Below, one piece after another: positions 32,936 to 43,999 of a stretch of DNA of 64,000 nucleotides. Every line of letters starts with the position of its first letter. The first letter of the stretch is position 1. The stretch lies in assembly GCA_001414345.1 (NCBI GenBank), contig LLCB01000071.1, forward strand, positions 124,001 through 188,000, in the 5' to 3' direction. Source of the DNA: Hymenoscyphus infarciens (lineage: Eukaryota > Ascomycota > Leotiomycetes > Helotiales > Helotiaceae). The translations under genes were made by a program, and so were the position numbers. Under the pieces are notes generated by a model that was not told the origin of the DNA, ran no database searches, and saw nothing but the letters and a program-made list of their open reading frames with translations.

Positions 32936-34197
32936 CGGGGTAAAGGACTGTGAAGACATGTTTTGGGTTTTTTTTTCATGTTTATACTATGAGTATATGA
33001 GTTTTAATATATAATGAAGAATATATCGCAAGATACGTGTGGGTCCATCTTCTTTTTACGATGCATTACTACTTCTCACTCTGTTAGTCCCTCGGTATCT
33101 TGATCGCCGGTTCCCCTTCTCCATCCCTATCGCTAGGAAAAGGACGAACGGGCTATGAGTCTATTTCGAGTTCTCATTTCTATGTTCCACGCCTGACGAG
33201 ACCCTTAGTTCCTCCTGTACCTTGCAGGAAACCCCTGTGCGGCGACACCACAGAAATTAGAATGCCAGAATCGTTCTCGTTCTCGTCCGTCCTCTTTTCG
33301 GAAGCCGAGCTGAACATGAAACATGGGATTTTCATCGCCCCCAAAGGGGCCAACCTTTCTTGGAAGAAACCTCACCACACAGCCTCTCGACCTCGTAAGT
33401 TGCTCCGTATGAGGGTTTCCACTTTTGTTACTTACTTACTACTTACTTAGCGGATCCGTCTGGTTTGTCGAAAGTGCCGGGATAATGCTGTCAGGTCACA
33501 GGTGCCCGTTTCTCTCCTTGGACTAGCGGGCGCGGGGCCGTTTGTTGGTGCGCGCTTGGAGAATCGTCCAACGGGTGAGGTGTCCAACGGGAATTCAAAG
33601 CACAGACTTGTGGGGGGGTTTCTCTTGACCATTCTCTTGTTTTAGTGAGACTTTTTTTTTTCTGATTTGGAAAATGTCTGTTTATGTGGAGGTATAGAAT
33701 ACTTCCTTCAATGCACGCTCAACACGTGGCATACCACAAGTTGGAAGCCACGGTGTCGGAAGCAGCGGAGCTTCTAAGTGGCATGGTGGGAGAGATGCAG
33801 GAGTTTCCTGTATGCATGCACTTGAGAGGCACAGTGTGTGGGTGGTGTGTGAGGCCACTGTGAGGCTCGTTAGCGGCTGTATTCGCAATTGCGAGGCCCT
33901 TTTTTTGATTGGATCTCCCACCCTTCGGTTGCAAGGTTGCAAGGTTGTAAATTCGCACTGCGCCTCTCAGCCCTTTCAGTCCGGGGGTGATTTTGACATG
34001 AGAGTCCGCATCCACAGTTTGACGCGAAGATAGTCGAAGAGGCTGCTTCCCATCTCTTCACTTTGGGTTATTCGTTCTTGTCAAAGGTTTTGTAGCTTTG
34101 CATTCTGGAATAATTACAGCGTACTAGAACTTTGATTAAAAATTAAAAAATAAAAAAATAATACTGTTTGAGACGAAACGGCTTGGCATTTTTCGTT
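32936..34197. other. Intergenic, no supported gene
   Basis: Normal-GC DNA downstream of the protease-like gene. Open stretches (33100-33450 plus, 33682-34061 minus) have no domain, signal or splice extension. A small TTGCAAGG x2-3 repeat lies at about 33928-33950. Confidence 0.5.
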
Positions 34198-35418
34198 ATG
34201 GGGAAATCCATCACTTCGTTGCCTTTGGTTCTTTGGAATTTGTTGTTGGCTTTTGCGACTTGTTAATATGTTGCTGCTGCGGGTTCGACATCTACTAGTA
34301 TATATAAGCATAAGCTTTCTTTGATTTATGCTTAACTAAAAAATTCAGCAGTACAATCAACAGTAAAATCAACATCACGTATACAGAGCACTGTGACTAT
34401 CTACAGGAACAGTTCATCATCAACGTCAACGTCAACCGATTCGGCTCCGGTTGTCACTCCAAATTGTTGTTTTCTCGTTCAAGACACTGTTAGCGGAGCA
34501 TGGTGGGAGGAATACCATACCTCGAGTTTATTACAAGCAGTCGGAAGTACGACTTTAATCTCAGGGACCCTAAATGCGGTTCTCCCAGCTTCCCAAACCT
34601 TACTTCTCAACCCAGAAGCTCTCCCAACAAACGTCCAAGCCTAAACAATCGTAAGCGACAGCAAAATCTACGTCGTTCTCCCCACCCCGGTCACAATCGC
34701 CATTTCAAGCGCAACAGCTTAAGCCCAAGCTGTCTAAATCCCCGGAAGCACAGCTGTAATTTCCGGGATTACAAATGCAGTGCTCCCAGCCTCTCAAACT
34801 ATTCTCTACAACCCCTCTTCACTTCTAACTGGTGTCCAAGTAAGCACCATAATCAGTGGAAGTCAAACGTACATCGTCCTCGCAACTCTAGTTACGATCC
34901 CAATCCCATCAGCATCAATCCCCTACAGCACCACTCTAATCTCTGGAACTTTGAAGGCCATCATCCCCGCCTCCCAAACAATCCTTTACAATCCCTCTGT
35001 TCTTCTTCCCAGCGGAATCTCAGGAAGCACAATCGTTAGTGGAAGTAAAACATACATCATCCTCACCACACCCGTAACTTTCGCTGTCCCAACTTCCGTC
35101 TCCGGCTCATCGGGAAGAGTTTCAAAACTCTCGTTCGCTATCACTCTCACGTCCTCTGGATTCTCAGCAGCTGTAGCATCTTCTCCCGTCAGTTTCGAGA
35201 CTCTAAAACCCACTGCCAATTCCACAGATAGCAGTTTGATTTCTGGTTCGAAAGTGGAGCTAAGTACCACTCGATCGTCGGCGGGGTTACCTACCGTTAT
35301 TGGGGTCGTGACTCAGGCTGCTACTACGAGTAAGAAGAGTGAAGCGAGGAGGGTTGAGGGGAGTGTGCTTGGACTTGTGGGATTCTTGGTTGCGGGGGTT
35401 GTTTTGATAGGGCCTTAG
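34198..35418 (+). pseudogene. Broken paralogue of the GPI-anchored surface protein
   Basis: It has the same architecture as the gene at 26963-29799. A signal-peptide exon (34198-34261, starts MGKSITSL, ends LLAFAT) is followed by an intron after codon base 1 (34262-34348, GTTAAT..TTCAG). Then comes the Cys module PNCCFLVQDTVSGAWWEEY and several copies of the TT(L/V)ISGT..AV(L)PASQT / YIVLATLVTIPIP module. The same frame is interrupted by three stops at 34642-34644, 34723-34725 and 34735-34737, although protein homology continues through them. The last 30 residues are basic then hydrophobic (GSVLGLVGFLVAGVVLIG), a GPI-type tail. GTTAAT is also a weak splice donor. An unrecognised intron removing the stops cannot be excluded, but the repeats continuing across them argue against it. 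Confidence 0.7.
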
Positions 35419-35949
35419 AGGATGGAAAGGGGGGAATTAATGTTTATTTTTCTTTGTGATTGAATGAAGAGAGAGAGGTTTGTATATAATTCGAAGGGGG
35501 GGAGGGAAGAGGGGGGTTAGATTTGTAGATATTAATATTAGTAGATAATGTTCATACTCTTATATAATGTTTTTACTTAGAGTATAGATAGGAATAAGTG
35601 AATTTTGAAGTGAAAACAGGTATATAGGCTTATAGTAGACAATAACAAAAGCAATTTGAAGTATTACCTTATTATTCTAGGCTATCTATCTAGGTTAATA
35701 TTCCAAACTATTCAAAAGATTTACCCTAGATAGGAAAGCTAGAACGCGTCTTTAGAGTCAAACAGCTGAGAAAGTCAATTTCATAGAAGCTTGTACGTGA
35801 CAGCGCCTAGTTTTAGTACGCTTCTCTTTTCCCTTATACGACACGTATTCGCTTAGTAACTCTACGGCGATAAAGATATACCTAGTGTTTACACCTAAGT
35901 ATATGATTTTTTTATTATAATGAATTTCATCCTAGTGAGTTCTAAAGGG
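35419..35949. other. Transition to AT-rich DNA, nothing recognised
   Basis: 3' flank of the pseudogene, then sequence of intermediate composition with RIP-like patches. Confidence 0.4.
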
Positions 35950-36793
35950 AATTTGAAGTGAGAAGAGTCTAGTACTCTTATAAATCCTACAAAGCTATGC
36001 TCAATGTGACAATGTTGATTTGTGGATATTTATTATGAAAAGTCGAAATGAGACTCTCTAGTCCATTCCCCTGAACGATGGTGTTTACTAAAGCGAGCTC
36101 CTTCCAGCTGATTTGCTATTTACCACAGATGAGCATAGCGTTACTGGCAGCAACCATTTCTTGACTGATCTAGATTAGGCGGAAAAAGGGCCGGTCAAGA
36201 AATCGAGCTAGAGCCTCCCAATTTTCTGAAGGGTAATGATAACCATTCATTTATAATAGAGTGGTTATTATGATAAGATTCCCCGCTTTTGAAAGACTTC
36301 TCAGCTGCCGTAATAACACCACAAAAAAGTCTAACGCTCTCTTACTATCACTGGAATCCTCACCTGCCCAAGCAATAACCTTCTCCGAGGATAAGTATAT
36401 CTGGTATATGAGAGGAACCTGATAACTCTTTTCGTCATTGTCTTTCTAATTGATATAAACAGCATCTATCTAGTAATATTAGTTCGACTTGGCGGTAATT
36501 ATGCCTCGCAGTATTACCGCTGCAGAATCTTCAAATATTACTCGGTTTTCCGGATTAGGAGGGCCTCCCCAAACATAAGAGATTGCAACGTAGGGGTGGC
36601 TTAAGTTGTCGAGCTCTACTATAGATTGTCGCTATCGAGTACAAGTCAAAACGTCACTCACAGTAGCACGCTGAGGTCCCTCGCTAACGAGTTGAAGCAA
36701 TCGTATATAGCGCGTTCTAGCAAGGTCTAGATACTTGTATAGGTGATATAGCTCTGTAGTATTAGGTTGGTAATATGTACTCTGACTCGTCAT
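35950..36793 (-). pseudogene. HET-domain (heterokaryon incompatibility) gene, RIP-damaged
   Basis: HET-domain proteins drive cell death after fusion of incompatible fungal hyphae. From ATG at 36793 (MTSQSTYYQPNTTELYHLYK), exon 1 reaches about 36662, before a GTGAGT donor. After a short intron (acceptor near 36616) the diagnostic HET block follows: ELDNLSHPYVAISYVWGG, then IDAVYIN, KSYQVPLIYQIY, EKVIAWAGEDSSDSKRAL, FLDRPFF and QEMVAASNAMLICGK, fading out near 35950. Stops and replacements are RIP-like: IDAV is preceded by TAG where the family has Trp, and Tyr stands where it has Cys (IDAVYIN). The C-terminal effector part, if it existed, is not recognisable. Confidence 0.8.
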
Positions 36794-37016
36794 AGCTATC
36801 TATGCAACTAAGCAAAGAAAGGTAAAGAAGTAGGAGGTGAAAGTAGAGAAGTGTTAGCCTCGTGCTAATTAGAGACGAAGAGTGCGTGTATAGGAGTGTC
36901 CGAGTAAGAATATCTGTTTGATATCTTAAATAGAGATAAGATATATCCTAGAATAACTTAAGCTGAGTTGGCCTAAGAAAAAAGCAAAATAGAGGCGTCA
37001 CGTGGCTCGAGTGTGT

Positions 37017-37021
37017 GTAAC
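37017..37021. repeat. Target-site duplication, left copy (GTAAC)
   Basis: GTAAC precedes the left LTR and is identical to the five bases following the right LTR. Confidence 0.9.
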
Positions 37022-37205
37022 TGTAGCATAAGGGACAGATCACAGATTAGAAGCTTATGGCTAGGCTCGATGAAATACATAAAAGTAATCTCTTATATAG
37101 TATAGTAATAAACGTCTAAAAAGAGAAGGGGAGAGTACGGAGTACTTGTAACTATCTACACCTATAGGTCCGCTACTAGTATAGTCACGTATCCTTTCTA
37201 TAACA
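37022..37205 (-). repeat. 3' LTR (left copy)
   Basis: 184 bp, aligns without gaps to 51118-51301. All differences are transitions. The outer (left) third retains CpA/TpG and the inner part is RIP-mutated. Confidence 0.92.
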
Positions 37206-37299
37206 TGCCTCTCTTAAAAAAGCATCTTCCTCTAAAGTTATAAAAAGAGATACTAACTATAAGTTAATTTTAAGCCTTATCTAGCTCCTTGTCCTTTAA

Positions 37300-37416
37300 C
37301 TTTTCTATAGTATCTTCTAATCTATTCTTATTCTTTAACTTTTTTATAGTATCTTCTAATCTATCCTTATCTTTTAACTTTTCTATAGTATCTTCTAATC
37401 TATCCTTATCCTTCTC
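37300..37416. repeat. 3 x 39 bp coding tandem repeat
   Basis: Units 37300-37338, 37339-37377 and 37378-37416 encode DRLEDTIEKLKDK-type 13-residue repeats on the minus strand, a likely coiled coil at the C terminus of the extra ORF. Confidence 0.85.
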
Positions 37417-40400
37417 TATATCGTCCTCTCCTTCCTTATCCTCTAATTCGTTGAAAAATCTATTATCGAAGCCTAGTACCTTAGCTATTATTATTCTATT
37501 ACAGATGTTAATTCTATAGTATAGAATAGCTAATTATTACTTCTTAGCTTCTATCTCTTAAGCCTTTAATTAATCTATAGTAGTTGTGATTAGTTATATA
37601 ACCTTATAGTAGATACTGTCTACTTAAATCTATAAGATATAGTTAGTAGTATATAAATCGTAACTACTATCTTAGATAACCTAAGAAGTAGTAGAAGCGT
37701 TAGCTATATAAATAATAAGATCTAGTTATTTTAAAGTAATCTTTAACTTAATTAGTATATCTATAAGTAGATAAAGGAAAAATATAAGAGTATTTATAGT
37801 AAAATCGCTTTTAATAAGCTCTATCTTAGCGCCTTTAAGTACAGCTCTATATACCTTACCTATAAGCCCCTTTACTAGTATATTAATAAGTTCCTCTTTA
37901 AAGAATAGATATTTAATACTATATTAAATCCACAGAGCTAGAACGATTGATTATACTCTATAGTATAACTTATTTCTACTAATATTAGTTATAATATACT
38001 TATTAGAGAACTAGGTATAGTATAAGTCCTTTTAGAGAACGTCTAGCTTATTTATAAAGTTAAAGTATATAATATATAGCTTAAAGACCTATTTACTAAA
38101 GGCATTAGATATATAAGAGACTAGAGCCTTAGCTAGAAGAGAAGTAGATTTAGTATTTAATTTAGATAAAGTTCTTATAAACTTCTTAATCTCTATATCC
38201 TTAGTCTTAATACCTATATTATAAGTCTTAATCTTTAAATTTTAAGGCTCGATGTCTATATTCTAGGTCTTAATCTCTAAATTTTAAGTCTTAATCTCTA
38301 TATTCTATCTAGAGGTAGTATTAGAATCTAGTAACCTATTATCCTTCTAGGGAATAATAGCTAAAGTAGTAATAGTTAGATTTATTTAAGAGTCTTAATT
38401 AATACTACGAAGTCTCTAGAAGATATAGTTGCTTAGTTTACTAAATATTTCTAAGATCTATGATTTAATCGTCTTTTCCTTATTATCTAAAAGTAGCTTC
38501 TATTTCTAGCTTATAGTATAGGTCTGATTATTAATCTTAAAAGTGATCTTGTTTCCTAAGGCTAGTAGTATAATTACTATGTTTTAGAGAATAGTAGAGA
38601 CTAAGTATATAACGAATTACTTAGAATTTAGCTTGACGAATCTTATTAGTAGTAGTCTTTAGCTTAAATTACTAATAATTATATTGCCTTTTACAAGTAC
38701 TATATCTATTTACGTCTATAAGTATTTATATACCTTTATAGAGGTAGGTAGAATTTTAGACTATAGTAGAGGCTTACTCGTTATTACTAAGACATCTTAA
38801 TTATTATCTACTATTATAGCTAGCTTCTTCTTATTATTAAGAGGAGGAACGTAGTTACGATTACTAGGCTATATACTAAGTATACGTTATATTACCTTTC
38901 TAGCCTTACTATAGGCTATTCTATAGCTCTCTCTAACGTAATCCTTTAAACTATAAGTAGTATATTTAACTGTATTTATGTATATTAACTTATAATAGCT
39001 GAATTCGTTATACTTTATATATTATATATATAGGTATTCTTAAAAGGTATACTCGTAGTTATATCGCTTATAGCTATCTAGCTTCTCTATAATAATATAA
39101 TATACTAATCCGTAGTACTTATATATTTAGCTAAACATATTAGTACTATTATCTTCTTTATCCTTGGTATAGAGGTATATGTTCTTTTTATAACTGATAT
39201 AATTATAAAGGTTATATTTTAAAGCCTTATTATTTGTATAAGTAGCTTAAAGATAGCTATATTAACTATATCTACTATAGTTCTTAGTATTTACTACCTA
39301 AGTATTAGTAGTATATCTATAATCTTTTATATAATACTATAATTAGTAGATATAACTAATATTAGAGTATTATATTATCTATATATTATCTTAGAAAATA
39401 TTATAGCTATATAACTTTAGTTTAAGAATATAGTCTAAGATAAGTACTATAAGTAAGTAAACGTGTTAGGTAATCGATACTAATATACGCTTTACGTTAC
39501 TATACTATTTAGAGATTTTTATACTAGCTAGAATACTAAGTATTAAGGCGTTAAATATTATACTTTAAGTAACTTCGATAATATATAAGACGTAGGCTAG
39601 GTTATTTAGACGTCTAAGGTTAATAACTATAGCTTTAACTTCTACTTTATAATAGTAGATATAAGTGGTTTTAAAGTGCTTAATCTTATACTACTTAAGC
39701 TTTTATTTAATATATTATATCTACTTATTATTAATATTAATATAGTTCTTATTAAAGATAGAAGTGCTTTCGGCTTTAATATTAGAAGTGCTACCTTATA
39801 CTTATACTATAACAAATTAAGTGTTAAGATTGAAAATTTCCTTATTAACCTCTTTTATTATATAATTGCCTAGAAGTAATCTATAGTAGGTAGTAGTATT
39901 GATTATTTTACTATAGTAGTGTTCCTTATTAATAAATTTCTAGATAATACTATTATATATTCGGCTTTAATAGTTTAGATATATAAGATAATACTCACTA
40001 TACTTATAATACTCTAGAATAGTATTATTAAGATACTTTATACTAGGATTCTAGGCTTCCTTATCTGTTTTTAAGACTAAATAATAACGTATTTGTTTAA
40101 TATTACTATTTATACTATATATCTTAAACTTAAGACTGGCGGCTAGAGCGATTATAATAGTTAGATTTATTATACTAGCCTTGTCTATACTAAATCTAAA
40201 TAATTTACTTATCTATTCTTAGGCTCTTAATTATAAGGTAATTACTAGTATAGTTATAATAATATTTGCTCTTATAATAACTTTCTATATAGCCTTATTA
40301 AAGGTGTTTATATAAGCTGAAAGCCTTAAGTCTAGGTTATTAGAGTTATAGAGGACTTCTTAAGTATATGTTTTAAAGGCTTAGAATTCTATAACCTTTT

Positions 40401-42668
40401 TAGCTAATCTGCTAATTAGATTAAAGATATGCTTCTAAAGACTAAACTTCTATATATATACTAGATATCTCTAATCTCCTACCTTCTTATTTGTCTTAAC
40501 CTTCTAAATAGCTTTATAGATAAGATATTTAACGAAACTATATAATAGAGCTAATATGTCTTTAATATAAGACTTAAAGTCCTCTAGTATATAGTAATTA
40601 AGAAGCTTATTCTTTTCTACTAATAAACTACTAAGGCGAATAACTATCTTCTTAATACTAAGTAATAAGAAGATCTTATCTATTTTTTTAGTAAGATTAT
40701 CTACTCTCTTATTTATAGGATATGTGAGAAGGACTCGATTCTTTATACTATTAGAATTATAGTAACCTAATATAAAAAGAGTTTCTATCTAATCTATCTT
40801 ATAAGATACTATATAGCCTTAGATACCGATAAATAGTATATATAGCTCTTATAACTTCTTATACTTAACTTAATAGTTAGGATTAAACTTCGTAATTACC
40901 TTTTAAATGAATTTATCTAAGAAAGGCCTACTATAGTACTTTATAAAAAAGTCTATAGTTTTCTAAGAAATTAGAGGGTTAAAGTTTATAAATAGCTTTA
41001 TATAGTATATAGAGGCGTAGAATAGCTTATTCTTCTTTACTAATACTCTTCTATTATTAAGACTTTAAATAATATTGTTTTAGAATTATATTAAAATCTT
41101 AAGAGTAACTTTAATCTTATATATAGGTTTTATCTTATTAAAAGTGTTTATGAAATAAGTAAGAAGTATATTAGTAATATTTAATATTAGAATGTTAAGA
41201 TATATAGTAACTTATTTATTATTAAGGCCTTACTATAGTAGATCTTTTCTAGTATATAAGGTAATTAAGATTATACTTAGAAGAGATGGTATATTAGTAA
41301 TAATTCTTATAATAGTAGCTTATTACTCTTCTATCTATTATTCTAGTAGGTTCTTTATCTTAGCCTTTTCCTTTTTATTACCTTTAATAATTATCTTACT
41401 ACTATTTATATTAAGAATCTATTCTCTAGTATTATTATTAGATTTATTCTCGTTATCTAAGACATCTTTACTAAAACAATACTTATTCTTAGTATTAGGT
41501 CTCTTATATTTAATATATAGTATAGTCTTAAGATTAAGGAATTAGACTTTAATATAATCGCCTTTTTTAGGATTCTTATAGATATAGTACTATATATTAA
41601 TAGTAGTAATCTAGGCCTTATCTCTATTATAATTATATTATAATAGCTTCCTACCTAAGCCAAGAATATAAGAAATAGCTATAGTGAATTTATCTAATTA
41701 CTAATCTACAGCTTCCCTAGCTATAATCTTAAACTTATTATAAACAGTATAAGCTAGAAATATATATATATACTTATAGTTATAAAATATAAGAATATAA
41801 TATAAGTATTTACCTATAACTCTTAATAGTATCTGTTTTAGAATTTAGAATAGATTACTTATACCTAATTAGCTAGAAATAGGCGTGTTTTTAATCTAGA
41901 AGTTATTAGAGTTCTTCTTCTTATTAGCTTTGATTTTAGTACTAATAAGAGGAAGGTTATTATAGTAATCGTTAATAATAAATATGAATTTAAGAATATT
42001 CTTTTCTATTTAAGTAGTTTTAACTTTATTAACAAATTATTATATTATTTAACTATAGTTTAAATTAACTATAGAAGAGATGTTAATACTAGTAATATTA
42101 ATTATATCTGTCTTAACATTGATAGTAATAATCTTTATACCTTTTAGCTTTCTAAAGTCTAGCTTTAAGAAGGTAGCTAGTAGGCTATATTTATTAAGAT
42201 CTTAATATATAAAGTCTTTAATAGTATAAGCTCTCTAATTAAGGTAAGTCTTAAAGTAAGTATAGTTAGAGGTATTAAATCTCTCTTTATAAGAGACGTC
42301 TTTATTATCTTATATTTACTTACTATTAAGAGTAAGCTCTATATTAAAGCAGATATAAGATTCTAAGTACTAGAAATAAAGTTACTTTAAAAAGGCTAGA
42401 ATACTATTATTACTAGATAACTTAACTTAGTTAAGGAGATAGTATAGCTTACTGTTTATAGTAAATACAGTCTTAAATTTAGCTCCTATCTCTACAACTT
42501 TAGGAATCTTTTATTATTCTTTAAGTAGGATATATTCTAGTTAGATAAATCTTAACTTCTTACTCTTTTATTTATTATAAGTAGTAACTATTTCGTCTTT
42601 AGGTTTAGAGTCTCTACTAATAGCTTTAGCGTCCTAACTACTAGTAATAGTAGTAGGTCTATTACTAG

Positions 42669-42923
42669 TAGAGTCCTAACTACTAGTAGTAGTAGTAGGT
42701 TCCTTTATATTATTGCTAGTAGAGTCCTAACTGCTAGTAGTAGTAGTAGGTTCTTTTATATTATTACTAGTAGAGTTCTAACCGCTAGCAGTAGTAGTAG
42801 GCTCCTTTGTATTGTTGTTAGTAGAGCTCTAACTGCTAGTAGTAGTAGTAGGTTCCTTTATATTATTACTAATAGAGTCTTAATTACTAGTAGTAGTAGT
42901 AGGCTCTCTTATATTATTATTAG
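42669..42923. repeat. 5 x 51 bp coding minisatellite
   Basis: Five units of 51 bp (42669, 42720, 42771, 42822 and 42873 are unit starts) plus partial flanking copies to the left. On the minus strand each codes for a 17-residue Asn/Thr/Ser-rich repeat. All five units carry a TAG or TAA at the same codon, consistent with a CAG/CAA codon hit by RIP in every copy. Confidence 0.88.
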
Positions 42924-43903
42924 TAGAGTCTCTATCCTTAACGGCGATAGAAGGTATCTCTAATATATAACCGGCCTTAATAATAGCTCCTTTATTAGAC
43001 TAGATTATAATAGTAGACTTGTTAGTAGCTAGAGTAAATTCGTATTCGCTGTTATCGAGTCTATAAATAGGTAGAGAGATAATAGCACCTGACTTATTAT
43101 ACTAAGTTATTATAGTAACTATGTTATAGATAGTATTATAAGTATAAGCTTTACTATTAATTAAGGTACTAGTAGTAGTATCTATTATAATTTATTATTC
43201 TAAGAATAGTATTATATTACTAAGAGTAGAAAAGTTATTATTATTAACTATAAAGGTCTTGACTTTACTTTTAAGGTTATTATTAAGACTAAGTACACTA
43301 AAGAGTATATCTTTAAGGAGTTAGTAGTTACCTATTATAGTAGAGTAAGCTATAAAGTTAATCTTATAATAGACCTAGTTTAGGTTACCTATAAAGACTT
43401 ATTTAGTAAAACAATTACTTACTATATTAATAATAAAAGGTTAATCTAAGAGGTTTATAATTAAAGTAATTAAGATTCCTAGATTAATAGATTAAAAGGA
43501 ATATAATATAAAAGAGTTATATATATTTATATTATTAAGTTAAATTCGTTATAGTATAGGGTTAATAAGAGAATAAATTCCTTAGTAGAGTATAATAATA
43601 TTAAGGCTAAAAATTAGGCGCTAACTAATTAGCGTTATATAAATTTAACGTTACTACTAAGTAGTAAAGGTAAATTTCTAATAAATAATTAAAATTAATA
43701 TAATATATAAAATTTAAGTAATTATAGCTTATAAGAATAAAATAAAAAATAAGAGAGCACTTGCTTTTTTAAGAAAGGCTTATAAGCCTTTTACTAGAAA
43801 CAGTTATAAGTACTATAGATATAGATACCTATAGATCTTACTAGTTTACTCTTCTTAAAGAGTATAACTAGTACTAAAACATAGTTTAACGTCTTTTTAG
43901 ACG

Positions 43904-43990
43904 TTACTCTATTATAAGAAGGCTTTACTCTATTATAAAGAGGCTTTTACCCTAATATAAGAAGGCTTTACTCTATTATAAGAAGACTTT
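43904..43990. repeat. 4 x 21 bp tandem repeat
   Basis: TACTCTATTATAAGAAGGCT-type units, 21 bp each. On the minus strand in the integrase frame they encode a PSYNRVK heptapeptide repeated about four times at the end of the integrase region. Confidence 0.8.
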
Positions 43991-43999
43991 AAACTTAGA

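Larger units (their letters stand above)
37262..43430 (-). pseudogene. Unidentified ~2,000-codon extra ORF of the retrotransposon
   Basis: One minus-strand frame (codon first bases divisible by 3 in window coordinates) reads as protein from about 43430 to 37262. I verified the phase at 43329, 42810, 41466, 38856 and 37353. The interruptions are TAG/TAA/TGA at plausible former Gln/Trp/Arg codons. Features: an Asn/Ser/Leu-rich N-terminal part (LLKDILFSVLSLNNNL), five 17-residue Thr/Asn-rich repeats (NNTKEPTTT type, 42669-42923), a Lys-rich middle (KIIIKGNKKEKAKIKNLLE near 41.4 kb), a YVPPLNNKKKLAIIVDNN stretch near 38.85 kb, and a C-terminal coiled coil with three 13-residue DRLEDTIEKLKDK repeats. 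The frame differs from those of reverse transcriptase and integrase, so it is a separate ORF. I recognise no family. It occupies the place of env in retroviruses but shows no clear signal peptide or fusion motif. Confidence 0.6.

Noticed and set aside
33100..33450. 116-codon plus-strand frame
   Set aside because: No family, no splice extension, composition like its intergenic surroundings.
37289..37519. Plus-strand Ser/Phe repeat protein
   Set aside because: Antisense of the 13-residue coiled-coil repeats of the extra ORF on the minus strand.
39676..39873. Plus-strand 65-codon frame
   Set aside because: AT-rich chance frame opposite the minus-strand coding remnant.
41192..41545. Plus-strand 117-codon open frame in the retrotransposon
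   Set aside because: It is the antisense shadow of the minus-strand extra ORF; leucine/isoleucine runs come from the AT-rich complement.
42669..42923. Regular repeat considered as a CRISPR-like array
   Set aside because: Units are contiguous 51 bp with no spacers and keep a coding frame; this is a minisatellite in a eukaryotic genome.
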